A stretch of DNA of 29,120 bases from CAVDHB01 sp963608705 (GTDB taxonomy: Bacteria > Bacteroidota > Bacteroidia > Bacteroidales > Bacteroidaceae). A model generated the notes under the pieces. That model searched no databases. It saw nothing but the letters and a program-made list of their open reading frames with translations, and was not told where the DNA came from. The position numbers and the translations under genes were made by a program. The stretch lies in assembly GCA_963608705.1 (NCBI GenBank), contig CAVDHB010000013.1, positions 1-29,120 on the forward strand, read 5' to 3'. Below are positions 1-8,114 of this stretch, in pieces; the stretch's first letter is position 1, and each line of letters begins with the position of its first letter.

Positions 1-449
1 ACACTGTGCTTTTCCACTCTTATTTGGAGGGTATACAAAAGTTTAAATCACTTCAATCTACGAATTATAATGATAGCTATTCAACACCTGTTTTAACAGC
101 AGGAAAATCATTCATTATAGGACATACTAATGAAGAAAATGGTATATATTCAAAATTGCCTTGTATAATCTTTGATGACTTTACAACAGATTCAAAATTG
201 GTGGACTTCCCTTTCAAGGTAAAATCATCAGCTATGAAGATTTTACAAGTTAAAAAGGAAATTGATATAAGATTTGTTTCCATGTTCATGAGCATTACTC
301 GCTTAATAGGTGATACTCATAAACGATACTGGATTTCAGAATATTCTAAATTAACAATACCCATGCCTCCATATGCAGAGCAAAAGCGGATAATAGCAGC
401 CGTTAATAAGACTTTTACTAAGTTGGAAGCAATAATGGAGAGCCTATAA
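1..449 (+). CDS. Partial type I restriction specificity subunit (HsdS), inverted second copy, 5' end outside window
   Basis: The reading frame is open from the window edge, so this is the 3' part of a longer gene; the GTG at 6 is unlikely to be a real start. The roughly 148 visible residues are one target recognition domain, followed by a conserved HsdS coiled-coil helix (PPYAEQKRIIAAVNKTFTKL) and the ending EAIMESL. That ending nearly matches the C-terminus of the full hsdS on the opposite strand (DAIMESL), while the recognition domains differ. HsdS binds DNA and sets the recognition sequence of the HsdRMS complex. The gene meets hsdS tail to tail, and each stop codon lies in the other gene's last leucine codon. 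I infer a silent or alternative specificity cassette that can be exchanged with hsdS by inversion. How much lies upstream is unknown. Confidence 0.82.
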   Translation, partial: TVLFHSYLEGIQKFKSLQSTNYNDSYSTPVLTAGKSFIIGHTNEENGIYSKLPCIIFDDFTTDSKLVDFPFKVKSSAMKILQVKKEIDIRFVSMFMSITRLIGDTHKRYWISEYSKLTIPMPPYAEQKRIIAAVNKTFTKLEAIMESL

Positions 450-464
450 ACTCTCCATTATTGC
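429..464. repeat. 14-bp perfect inverted repeat at the hsdS/hsdS' junction
   Basis: The arms are 429-442 (gcaataatggagag) and 451-464 (ctctccattattgc), perfectly complementary around the 8-nt centre cctataaa. They encode the shared EAIMESL/DAIMESL C-termini of the two convergent hsdS genes. The hairpin could also end transcription from both sides, although no long T-run follows either arm. Confidence 0.9.
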
Positions 465-1811
465 ATCAATACTTTCAAACACTGTATTGATAGCCTTAAC
501 AATCTTCTGTTGCTCGTTATATGGTGGAATTGGTACTTCTATTGTCTTGAATAATTTCTTATTCAAGTGAGGAATGGCAGAACCAACTTTGTTTTCTCGT
601 AAGGTTTTCCGATGCAAGTTAATGACCTGTAACACATATTCAACACTCATATTATTGTTGATAAGCAACTGTTTGAAAGTACTACCTTGATAACCATCAA
701 TCGGAGTTTGGAATACTTCACCAGAGTTCTCTCCATCTACCAATATCAAAAGAGAATTTGCAGCTACATATTTGCCGGAAGTTAAAGTCTTGGCATCACG
801 CTCACCACGCAAATATTTGACATCAAGATTTATTCTCTCTATACCATTTTGTTTATCACCATCAATCAACGAACAAAGTATTTGCATGGGTGCAACTGTC
901 CATCCATCAGGCAACTGCGGATAATGCCCGTTATCACAAGGTGTGAAGTCGGGATTTATTCGCTTCAATAATTCAATGGCAGGCTCATCGTTTGGGTCTT
1001 GTGGCACGAGTTTTCCGTGAATGGCAAGGTCAAGAATTTTGCTCTTGGTTTGTTTGATTGTCGTTTGCAAATCGGCTTTGCCTTGTTCTATTTGATCAAT
1101 CAAAGCAAACCATTTCTCTATTTCTGTTGCGATACGCTTTTGCTCTACAAAAGGTGGAAGAGGAATTTGTAAATCCGTAAATATCTCTTTATGAACTCTC
1201 TGTTGCCCAACTACTCCTTTGAAATACTTTGTGCCTTCTTGTATATACCAATCAGATTTGAAAACATACAAATAGAACTTAGTATAGAGGCTTATAGGGC
1301 GCAGAATTACAAGTTCTGTTGTCCCTGCCCCATAACCATTAGGTAGATTTTCAAATATGGTCGATTTGCGATTTTCAAAGCATGGTGATATTTTCGCAAT
1401 ACCTATATCTCCATTTTGGAAGTGACAATATCCCTTTTTAATATCTTTCCAAATGCGTTCTTCGTATATATGATTACCAGAAAAACCATCTTCAACAAGT
1501 GCCATTGGAATGAATCCACAATGAATATTATCATCTATTTCAGATTTTGGATTTAACAAAAATAAATCTGAAACGGGAACAGATTCCCATCCATCCGGCA
1601 CCTCAAACGGCACGTTCCCATAATGGGGCGTATCAGAAGTCTTGGCAGACTTCCTGTTCTTCTTGATTTTTCCTTCTTTAATGAGTCTTTCCTTTTCCGC
1701 ACGGATGCGTTCAAGCAGCACCGATGCTGGTTCTTCGTTGGGGTCTTGTGGGACAAGTTTTCCATGAATGGCGAGGTCGAGTATCTTTTGACGTAATGCT
1801 TTTGTATCCAT
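444..1811 (-). CDS. hsdS: Type I restriction-modification specificity subunit HsdS
   Basis: This 455-residue protein has the full two-domain HsdS layout. It starts with a conserved segment (KILDLAIHGKLVPQDPNEEP, residues about 9-28), followed by target recognition domain 1 (about 65-215) and a central coiled-coil/repeat (EQKRIATEIEKWF, then a second ILDLAIHGKLVPQDPNDEP, about 222-280). Recognition domain 2 (about 295-430) and a last helix (EQQKIVKAINTVF) ending in AIMESL complete it. HsdS sets the bipartite DNA target of the methylase and restriction complexes. It is the last gene of the hsdR-hsdM-nuclease-hsdS operon. The ATG at 1811 follows the nuclease gene by about 46 bp. The inverted second hsdS copy at 1-449 suggests it belongs to a phase-variable locus. 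Confidence 0.93.
   Translation of the reverse strand: MDTKALRQKILDLAIHGKLVPQDPNEEPASVLLERIRAEKERLIKEGKIKKNRKSAKTSDTPHYGNVPFEVPDGWESVPVSDLFLLNPKSEIDDNIHCGFIPMALVEDGFSGNHIYEERIWKDIKKGYCHFQNGDIGIAKISPCFENRKSTIFENLPNGYGAGTTELVILRPISLYTKFYLYVFKSDWYIQEGTKYFKGVVGQQRVHKEIFTDLQIPLPPFVEQKRIATEIEKWFALIDQIEQGKADLQTTIKQTKSKILDLAIHGKLVPQDPNDEPAIELLKRINPDFTPCDNGHYPQLPDGWTVAPMQILCSLIDGDKQNGIERINLDVKYLRGERDAKTLTSGKYVAANSLLILVDGENSGEVFQTPIDGYQGSTFKQLLINNNMSVEYVLQVINLHRKTLRENKVGSAIPHLNKKLFKTIEVPIPPYNEQQKIVKAINTVFESIDAIMESL
994..1040 (-). repeat. Direct repeat, central copy inside hsdS
   Basis: About 47 bp encoding ILDLAIHGKLVPQDPN in the central conserved region. It matches 1741-1787 at roughly 40 of 47 positions by my alignment. 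Same-orientation copies flank recognition domain 1, so homologous recombination could in principle delete or swap that domain. Confidence 0.85.
1741..1787 (-). repeat. Direct repeat, N-terminal copy inside hsdS
   Basis: Partner of the 994-1040 repeat. It encodes the N-terminal ILDLAIHGKLVPQDPN segment of HsdS. The pseudo-symmetry is normal for HsdS proteins, but the nucleotide similarity is high enough to serve as a recombination substrate. Confidence 0.85.
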
Positions 1812-1857
1812 TGTTTTCTTTCAGTTTGTAATTATACAGTCAAAAACTGCACAATTA

Positions 1858-2991
1858 CTATTCATTTTCTTCCAGTTTCTTTAACTCCTCGTTTTCTTCA
1901 AACTCCTCAATCCATTCCTTCACTTTTGCTTGCAATAAAGCCTTGTTGGGAAGATAGAGCTGATAGGCAGAAGCATAGATGTTAGCATCTTTAGGCAAGG
2001 TAAGTTCCACAAGTGCATCGTTTTTCTCCCGACACAGCAGAATGCCAATTGTAGGCTTTTCAAAATCTTGCTTGACATAGCGGTCATAATAGTTGACATA
2101 CATCTGCATTTGGCCGAGGTCTTGGTGAGTAAGTTTGTCTATCTTCAAATCTATAAGGACATAGCATTGCAGTAAACGATTGTAAAACACCAAGTCAACA
2201 AAGAAATGCTGCTCGTCGAATGTGAATCGTTTTTGCCTTGCCTCAAAAAGGAACCCTTTGCCAAGCTCTAACAGGAATTGCTGCATCTTGTTGATAATGG
2301 CATTTTCTAATTTAGATTCCGAGTAGGCTGCATCGGGTTTTAAGCCAAGAAACTCTAAAGTGATAGGATTTTTGATAATATCCGATGGCTTCTCCACAGT
2401 TTGCCCTTCCTTAGCCAACCGCATCACTTCATCTTTATTGCGACTCAATGCCAATCTTTCATAAAGACAGCTTCCTACTTGACGGCTGAGTTGTCTTTTA
2501 GACCACTGCTGTTGTGTGCATTCTATTTCATAGAAACTGCGAGCTTCTGGATTTTCAACCCTCATCAATATAAGATAATGAGACCATGAGAGTGTGAATG
2601 TAGGTTCAGAAACACGTTTCCCTGTCGATGGATAATTGGATAACCACGTGTGAGTCTTTTGGACATCTTCAATTTGACAACCACTGGTTGTCAAATTACC
2701 GTAAACCAAATAAAACTGTCGGATTTGACGCAAATTAGAATACGACCATCCATCACCTAACCTGTCAGTCAGAAGTTTTGAGAGTTCCTTCAGCACCGCC
2801 TTTCCGTATTCGGCTCTTGTCTCTCCCTTTTGCTCATATTCTACTATGTATTGTCCGATATGGAATTTGGTATAGACTTCAGAAATATTGACGGCTGTTG
2901 CCACACGCTTCCTTGCTTGCGCAATGAGATCAACGACCTTTTGGAACAGGTCGTTTATATCTTTATCCTTTGTGATAATGTCTTTTCTCAT
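1858..2991 (-). CDS. DUF1016 / YhcG-type PDDEXK nuclease domain protein
   Basis: The N-terminal half matches the DUF1016_N helical domain (KFHIGQYIVEYEQ, GWSYSNLRQIRQFYLVYG, LSWSHYLILMRV), which is probably DNA binding. The C-terminal half is a PD-(D/E)XK nuclease-like domain: FLFEARQKRFTFDEQHF, then FVDLVFYNR, then LIDLKIDKL. These give the acidic residue and the DxK motif of the fold. The protein is 377 residues from the ATG at 2991; an in-frame ATG at 3006 would overlap the hsdM stop by 11 bp. I prefer 2991 because GAGGGCTGAG lies just upstream and the overlap is then avoided. Genes of this family are often found inside type I RM operons; their exact role there is unsettled. Close spacing to hsdM implies co-transcription. 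Confidence 0.9.
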   Translation of the reverse strand: MRKDIITKDKDINDLFQKVVDLIAQARKRVATAVNISEVYTKFHIGQYIVEYEQKGETRAEYGKAVLKELSKLLTDRLGDGWSYSNLRQIRQFYLVYGNLTTSGCQIEDVQKTHTWLSNYPSTGKRVSEPTFTLSWSHYLILMRVENPEARSFYEIECTQQQWSKRQLSRQVGSCLYERLALSRNKDEVMRLAKEGQTVEKPSDIIKNPITLEFLGLKPDAAYSESKLENAIINKMQQFLLELGKGFLFEARQKRFTFDEQHFFVDLVFYNRLLQCYVLIDLKIDKLTHQDLGQMQMYVNYYDRYVKQDFEKPTIGILLCREKNDALVELTLPKDANIYASAYQLYLPNKALLQAKVKEWIEEFEENEELKKLEENE

Positions 2992-2995
2992 ACGC

Positions 2996-4426
2996 TCAGC
3001 CCTCATTTATGTTTGCAAGCAATTTTTCCAGTTCAGCCACAGCTGAACTTATCGTTTGGCTTTTGTCTTTTATGTCAGCCATCAGCTCTGCCAATGAGCG
3101 GTTGTCCACCTCGCCACCTTGTTTTATCCAAGTGATGTCAAGGCTTGTTTTGTCACGAGCTTGAATTTCGTCGATTCCGTATTTGCGCCAACGACCTTGT
3201 GGATTCTTGTCAGCATCGTATGTTTCCTTACGGTCGTCAATGTTTTCGGCATGATAGCAGCTTACGAAATCATCAAGATGATGTCGCTCCAGTTTGTTAG
3301 TTGCCAATGTATGCTTTACACCAGTGCGATAGTCGTAGAACCATATTTCCCGAGTGGGCTGTCCCTTAGTGAAGAATAACACATTAGCCTTTACTCCTTG
3401 TGCATAGAAAATACCCGTAGGCAAACGTAGAATAGTGTGAAGATTGAAATCTGCAAGCAATTTCTTGCGGATGGTTTCCCCGGCACCTGCTTCAAACAGA
3501 ACATTGTCAGGAAGTACCACAGCTGCACGTCCTCCTGTTTTGAGCATAAGCATGATGTGTTGGAGGAAGTTCAGTTGGTTATTTTTGGTCTCCACATAGA
3601 AATCTGGACGGTTTATATCCACTGATCCAGCCGGACGAGTGCCGAAAGGAGGGTTGGCAAGTATGACATCTACAAGCGTAGAAGGTTCTTTTTCCAAAGA
3701 ATCTTCACATACAATAGGACTATGGTTCGTACCAATACCGTGCAAATAGAGGTTCATGGAAGCAAGCGTTACCACCAGTGGCGTATTATCCACCCCGTGT
3801 AAGGCTTTGTCACGCAAGAAATCACGCTTCTCCTTACTCGAAGACTGGTTTTTCATGTAGTCGTAAGCGGCAAGCAGGAAACCGCCAGTGCCACAAGCCG
3901 GGTCGCAAACTGTTTCACCTATCTGCGGTTTGATGCAATCCACCATTGCTTGGATAAGTGGACGTGGCGTAAAATATTGTCCTGCACCACTTTTCTTGTC
4001 TTGTCCATTTTTTTCAAGAATACTTTCGTAGATAGCTCCTTTTACATCGCCATCCATGATGAGCCACTGTTCTTCATCTATCATGGTAATAACCTTACGT
4101 AGATGAACGGGGGCTTCTATCTTATTCGATGCTTTAGTAAATATTGTGCCTATCAAATTGGACTGTTCCCTCAATACTCCGAGCGTTTCTTCATACTGTT
4201 TGATTAGCTCAAGTCCATCAACAGCTATTAAATCTTTCCATTGATACCCTTTTGGAATGGCAGATTCTCCAAATAACTCTTCGTTTTCAGCATCCATTTT
4301 CAAGAACAGAAGATAAGTCAACTGAGTGATATAATCAGTGAAACCTACACCTGCCGCCGCAAGGACACTTGCCATGTTCCATACTTTCTTTGTGAGCGAT
4401 TGCTCGGTTGTATTATTTGTTGCCAT
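2996..4426 (-). CDS. hsdM: Type I restriction-modification DNA methyltransferase HsdM
   Basis: A 476-residue N6-adenine methylase. The N-terminal helical HsdM_N domain (LTKKVWNMASVLAAAGV...LTYLLFLKM) is followed by a gamma-class methylase core. That core has the AdoMet-binding motif DPACGTGGFLLAAYDY and the catalytic motif ILANPPFGT. GAGQYFTPRPLIQAMVD precedes motif I, as is typical for HsdM. The protein modifies adenine in the target set by HsdS and forms the M2S methylase. It starts 4 bp after the hsdR stop, indicating translational coupling. No frameshift or missing motif was seen, so it should be active. Confidence 0.96.
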   Translation of the reverse strand: MATNNTTEQSLTKKVWNMASVLAAAGVGFTDYITQLTYLLFLKMDAENEELFGESAIPKGYQWKDLIAVDGLELIKQYEETLGVLREQSNLIGTIFTKASNKIEAPVHLRKVITMIDEEQWLIMDGDVKGAIYESILEKNGQDKKSGAGQYFTPRPLIQAMVDCIKPQIGETVCDPACGTGGFLLAAYDYMKNQSSSKEKRDFLRDKALHGVDNTPLVVTLASMNLYLHGIGTNHSPIVCEDSLEKEPSTLVDVILANPPFGTRPAGSVDINRPDFYVETKNNQLNFLQHIMLMLKTGGRAAVVLPDNVLFEAGAGETIRKKLLADFNLHTILRLPTGIFYAQGVKANVLFFTKGQPTREIWFYDYRTGVKHTLATNKLERHHLDDFVSCYHAENIDDRKETYDADKNPQGRWRKYGIDEIQARDKTSLDITWIKQGGEVDNRSLAELMADIKDKSQTISSAVAELEKLLANINEG

Positions 4427-4430
4427 TTCC

Positions 4431-7130
4431 TTATGCTGCTTTTCTTAATACTACAAATGTGTAAAGCGAGTGAAGTGCCTCGTCTGCTTTCTGCATATTG
4501 CCAAATGCTCGAATCATTTGAGCTGCATGAGTCGTATCTTCTTCATGAATATCCTTGACGGTACATGCTCCGTTTGAGGCAATGTAATCCACTATACGAC
4601 TGATTACCTCACGTTGTTTGTCGGTTATTTCACGTTGAGTTTGTCCCAACCACAAGTTAAAATACTGTTTGGATGTTGTCACAACGCTATCTAATCGTTC
4701 GATTTGGCGGAAAGCAAAGCGCACAAGTTGTATGATATTGGTCAATGCATCGCTTTCCTCTTTTGTTGTAGTACGTTTCACCTTATTGGGAGAAAGGACT
4801 GCATACGAATTCCAAATCTGTTTGGAAGTAAAATGGTTGTTTGCCATTTTGAGTTTATTTTCCAAGTCCTTCAACATTGAATAAGTTATCGGTTCTCCTT
4901 CATTGTTATAGATGATACGAAGAGCTTCAATTTCATCATAATACTTTTTGCAGAAATCCTCAAATGCTTCAGTTGTGGCTTTAGCGTCCTCAATAGAGAA
5001 GCCTTTTGAGATAAGCGTATCTTCTCCGGGCATTAGCGTATTGACGAATCCGGTTGCAAGAATAAGTACATATCTTCGTGCATCAGCATGATTAGCAATC
5101 GGAGACACCAAACCCTTGCGTTCTAAATTAGATTCTTCTGTGCTGAGAAATGGTGGAAGAGTACCTTTTTCAAGAGCATCGTATATTCTGGCTGAAAGTT
5201 CCTTCATATCATCATGAGACAAACGAGCGAACTCCTTCCGTTGCGAATCATCAGCCTTGTTATATATTCGGGCAAGTGTAGCTGCAAGTCTTTTAAGATA
5301 TTCATCCGGGACATAGCCATGACTGATACGCTCTAATAATTCTTTTAGGGTAATCGTCTTTGTCGTTGGACCGTCGTCTATAGGTTTTACCGTTTGCGCA
5401 TGTTCCGTCACACCTACCGCATCAACCAAATAAAAACAATCTTTACTGAAAGCATTCGGGGTGACATTACGAAGTTGCTCGTCACCGATAGTACGGACTC
5501 CACGTCCTTTCATCTGAATATAAAGCGGAAGGGATTCTACATCACGCATGAACATTACCACTTCCAAAGGCTTTATATCTGTTCCCGTGGCAACCAATGT
5601 ACAAGTCACGGCAATACGGAAGTCTTTGTCGTTACGAAATTGGCGTATCAGTTCGTTACTATCACCTGCCGAGTATGTGATTTTTTGAACAAAACGATCA
5701 TCAGTTCGCCCAAATACTTCTTTTGCGATCTGAACAACGTTGGAGGCATGAGCTTCATTGAGAGCAAATATCAATGTCTTAGGCAGATAATCCATATTTG
5801 GCTTCCGTTGTGGAAACAGTTCATTGTAAACTACATCCCGATAAGTCGAAAGAATCAACTTTATCTGTGCCGGGTTGATAATACTCCGATTAAGTTCATT
5901 CTTTGTATATGTTTTAGTTTCCTTGCTACTTACAGTCTTAACTTCCCCCGTATATCTTGTTTCTTCTTTAAATTTCTCACCTTCTAATATAGCTCCACCT
6001 GTTTCTGTAACCTGCGTTTTTATTCTATACACCCGGCTATCGACATTCACTCCATCAACGATACTCTTTTCTAATGTATAATTTACAATGACATTATAGT
6101 TGAAAAACTTCTTTGTCTCTTCAATAGGTGTTGCAGTTAAGCCAATCAGTCGTGCCGTATCGAAATATTCCAATACTTTCCGCCAGTTGCCATAAATGGA
6201 ACGGTGGCACTCGTCTATGACTATCATGTCAAAATAGTCATGCGGCAAATTGGGATTAGACGGCAATGTTACTTCTTCTGTTGGTTCGTTCTCGTCATCG
6301 TTTTCATCATCCTCAATATCTTCTCCTTTTAAGAAAGAGAACAGTCGTTGTATTGTAGAGATGACCACATTGCTGTCAGAAGGGATAGAAGAAGAACGAA
6401 GACGATTGACTGTAAAGATGGTATTGAATGCCTCTCCATTCTCAGTTAGGCGAAAAGTACCAAACTCTCCCTCCGCTTGTTTCCCAAGATTATTTCGGTC
6501 AACAAGAAACAACACTCTGCGCATTGGTGTATAAGAGAGCATCCGATAGGCAGCAAGGCAAGCTGTGTATGTTTTACCAGCACCTGTAGCAAGAACCATC
6601 AATGCACGATTTTGTCCACTTCGGAAACTTTTTTCAAGTTCAGTTATCGCCTCATACTGACAATCACGCAATCCTTTCTTTTTCAATGTTGGAAGTCCGG
6701 CAAAAGGGGCTTCAATCCCTAACTTCTTAACCAACTGATGCGGCGTGGGAAATGTAATAATCTGTGTAAAATGATAATCTTTCTCACGGAAATCGCAGAA
6801 ATACAGCTCTTTGCCATTTGACGTAAAAACAAAAGGCAATGGCTTTCGATATGCTTGATAAGTATTAGGTACACTCCTTGCATATAAAGTTGCTTGGTCG
6901 CAGACTTTTGAAGAAGAGACATCCGTATCTTCACGTTTAGCTTCAAGTACCCCCACAGCCTTTCCATTGATGAATAGGAAATAATCAGCTTCAAGATTCC
7001 CTTTCAACAAACCTTCCCTTATGGCGACAGCCGTACAAGTAGGTTCATAATCATCCCTATTGACTACCTTCCAACCAGCATCAGCGAACCACTGGTCTAT
7101 TTTTATTCTTGCCTTTTCTTCAGGAGTCAT
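4431..7130 (-). CDS. hsdR: Type I restriction enzyme R subunit HsdR (EcoEI-like)
   Basis: An 899-residue motor and nuclease subunit. The N-terminal nuclease domain has D49 and E63-A-K65 (GVLEAKRED). The superfamily 2 helicase core has Walker A ATGAGKT (181-187), the DECH box (306-309), LIGLTATP, and a motif VI-like segment KGRGVRTIG. The C-terminal region (LKELLERISHGYVPDEYLKRL onwards) resembles the EcoEI R C-terminal domain. The length fits the EcoEI group and is shorter than EcoKI R subunits. A very acidic stretch at about 270-287 lies between helicase motifs and is probably a loop. It is the first gene of the operon; the ATG at 7130 starts the conserved MTPEEKARIKIDQWF segment. I did not find a clear minus-strand -7 box upstream. 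Confidence 0.95.
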   Translation of the reverse strand: MTPEEKARIKIDQWFADAGWKVVNRDDYEPTCTAVAIREGLLKGNLEADYFLFINGKAVGVLEAKREDTDVSSSKVCDQATLYARSVPNTYQAYRKPLPFVFTSNGKELYFCDFREKDYHFTQIITFPTPHQLVKKLGIEAPFAGLPTLKKKGLRDCQYEAITELEKSFRSGQNRALMVLATGAGKTYTACLAAYRMLSYTPMRRVLFLVDRNNLGKQAEGEFGTFRLTENGEAFNTIFTVNRLRSSSIPSDSNVVISTIQRLFSFLKGEDIEDDENDDENEPTEEVTLPSNPNLPHDYFDMIVIDECHRSIYGNWRKVLEYFDTARLIGLTATPIEETKKFFNYNVIVNYTLEKSIVDGVNVDSRVYRIKTQVTETGGAILEGEKFKEETRYTGEVKTVSSKETKTYTKNELNRSIINPAQIKLILSTYRDVVYNELFPQRKPNMDYLPKTLIFALNEAHASNVVQIAKEVFGRTDDRFVQKITYSAGDSNELIRQFRNDKDFRIAVTCTLVATGTDIKPLEVVMFMRDVESLPLYIQMKGRGVRTIGDEQLRNVTPNAFSKDCFYLVDAVGVTEHAQTVKPIDDGPTTKTITLKELLERISHGYVPDEYLKRLAATLARIYNKADDSQRKEFARLSHDDMKELSARIYDALEKGTLPPFLSTEESNLERKGLVSPIANHADARRYVLILATGFVNTLMPGEDTLISKGFSIEDAKATTEAFEDFCKKYYDEIEALRIIYNNEGEPITYSMLKDLENKLKMANNHFTSKQIWNSYAVLSPNKVKRTTTKEESDALTNIIQLVRFAFRQIERLDSVVTTSKQYFNLWLGQTQREITDKQREVISRIVDYIASNGACTVKDIHEEDTTHAAQMIRAFGNMQKADEALHSLYTFVVLRKAA

Positions 7131-7277
7131 ATTCTTGGTATTGTATATTATCGGACGTAATTTGATTTTATGCTGCGAATATAGTGAATTATATTTGATA
7201 TTTGAGGAGCTTTTACTATTTTCACATCACTTCTGACTTAAATAATCTTCCCTACAAAGAGATATACGATTAGAATA
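7131..7277. other. AT-rich spacer upstream of hsdR
   Basis: This is the hsdR end of a gap of about 220 bp before the first Fic remnant codons. No convincing ORF is present. A TCTCTTTG sequence on the minus strand (about 7254-7261) is only a poor match to the Bacteroidetes -7 box, so the hsdR promoter remains unassigned. Confidence 0.5.
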
Positions 7278-7328
7278 TCGTTTATAGACGATAATTAAAT
7301 ACTATTTTTGTCGTTTGTAAACGATAAT
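7278..7328 (+). promoter_or_regulatory. Promoter with two matching palindromic operators
   Basis: Two 18-bp copies, TCGTTTATAGACGATAAT (7278-7295) and TCGTTTGTAAACGATAAT (7311-7328), match at 16 of 18 positions. Each has a dyad core (TCGT...ACGA). They are 33 bp apart start to start, about three helical turns. A -7 box TATTTTTG (7303-7310) lies between them and touches the second copy. The layout is that of a promoter repressed by a dimeric helix-turn-helix protein, as in autoregulated TA or Fic modules. The regulator itself is not in the window. Confidence 0.65.
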
Positions 7329-7351
7329 ATATATCAGTTGTGATGCACTGA

Positions 7352-7863
7352 ACATTAACGCATGAATTGTATGACAAAGAATCTGATAAGATTGTCAAAA
7401 ATGGTATTTTCGCAATGCTTTAGTACGTGCCAATTATCGCAATGTACGTAAAGGTATTGAACCAGATATGAGATTTCTGACATTGTTTTTCAGAAACTTG
7501 ATGATGGGTGAGCGCAATGAATTAAAGAATCGATATATGGTTGTGAATCCTCCATCAGAATGGGTAGAGAAACAGACCCCGACAAGTACCCCGACAAGCT
7601 CAGGTAATCCATTGATGGTAAATAATGAAAATATCATCCGTTTAATTAAAGCTATTGCAAATAACAGGTTGTCTGTTAAAGAAATGATGACTGCTGTGGG
7701 GCTAAAGAACCGCGAGAATTTCATGGAATATTCCCTCAATCCTGCCATTAAAGAGGGATTGGTGTCTATGTTATACCCCGACAAGCCTCGTCATCCTCGT
7801 CAGAAATATCTATTGACTGTAAAAGGGTTGGCAGTGTATAATACTAACCAGATGCAAAAATGA
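7352..7863 (+). pseudogene. Decayed C-terminal fragment of a Fic-family protein
   Basis: The frame at 7390-7863 reads NALVRANYRNVRKGIEPD, then FLTLFFRNLMMGERNELKNRY. A TPTSTPTS linker follows, then a winged-helix-like end (LSVKEMMTAVGLKNRENF...RQKYLLTVKGLAVY). This is the C-terminal arrangement I associate with Bacteroidales Fic (protein AMPylase) family members. The catalytic HPFxxGNGR motif is absent. Upstream, LTHELYDKESDKIVKNGIF is in another frame (7352-7410). Adding one T to the run at 7407-7410 would join it to RNALVRANY, so a one-base deletion is likely. An internal ATG at 7468 leaves a 131-codon open frame that might still give a wing-helix fragment. The family call rests on remembered motifs; an AlbA_2-type ATP-binding protein is the alternative. 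Confidence 0.6.
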
Positions 7864-7874
7864 TAGACGATAAT
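7863..7874 (+). repeat. Extra copy of operator half-sequence
   Basis: ATAGACGATAAT is identical to 7284-7295 in the operator region and begins at the last base of the Fic-fragment stop codon. The fragment is therefore bracketed by copies of this 12-mer. Confidence 0.6.
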
Positions 7875-7955
7875 GACATATAATATAGGGACATAAACAT
7901 ACAAGCTTCTATCTGACGGATACCCATCACCACTTAAATGAACTTTCTGATACAT

Positions 7956-7990
7956 TTTACTCAGTGGGGTGAGTAAAAATATTCACTCAC
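7956..7990. repeat. Two overlapping, mutually exclusive small inverted repeats
   Basis: TTTACTCA (7956-7963) pairs with TGAGTAAA (7970-7977). GTGAGT (7969-7974) also pairs with ACTCAC (7985-7990). Both use 7970-7974, so only one hairpin can form at a time. It lies in the otherwise empty gap 7864-8114, upstream of the DUF6078 promoter; it may end the preceding transcript or bind a protein. Confidence 0.5.
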
Positions 7991-8042
7991 AAAAATGAAG
8001 AATATAGTCAATTAATATTCATCTATTTACAAATAAAAATTG

Positions 8043-8050
8043 TATCTTTG
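8043..8050 (+). promoter_or_regulatory. Bacteroidetes -7 box (TATCTTTG) for the DUF6078 gene
   Basis: TATCTTTG matches the TAnnTTTG consensus exactly and lies 65 bp before the ATG at 8115. The upstream stretch is A/T-rich; no clear TTTG -33 element at the usual spacing was found. Confidence 0.75.
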
Positions 8051-8114
8051 TACTGTATAGTTGAGAGACGATATAGAGAATATGATAATAACTATGAATT
8101 AAACAACAACGAAC

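Noticed and set aside
37..53. 17-mer AAAAGTTTAAATCACTT repeated at 28763-28779
   Set aside because: The first copy is in hsdS coding sequence, AT-rich, and has no other part of the 28697 element around it. A chance match is not unlikely over this length.
5394..5987. 197-codon plus-strand open frame across hsdR
   Set aside because: It is antisense to conserved hsdR helicase sequence and has low-complexity hydrophobic translation typical of a reverse-strand shadow.
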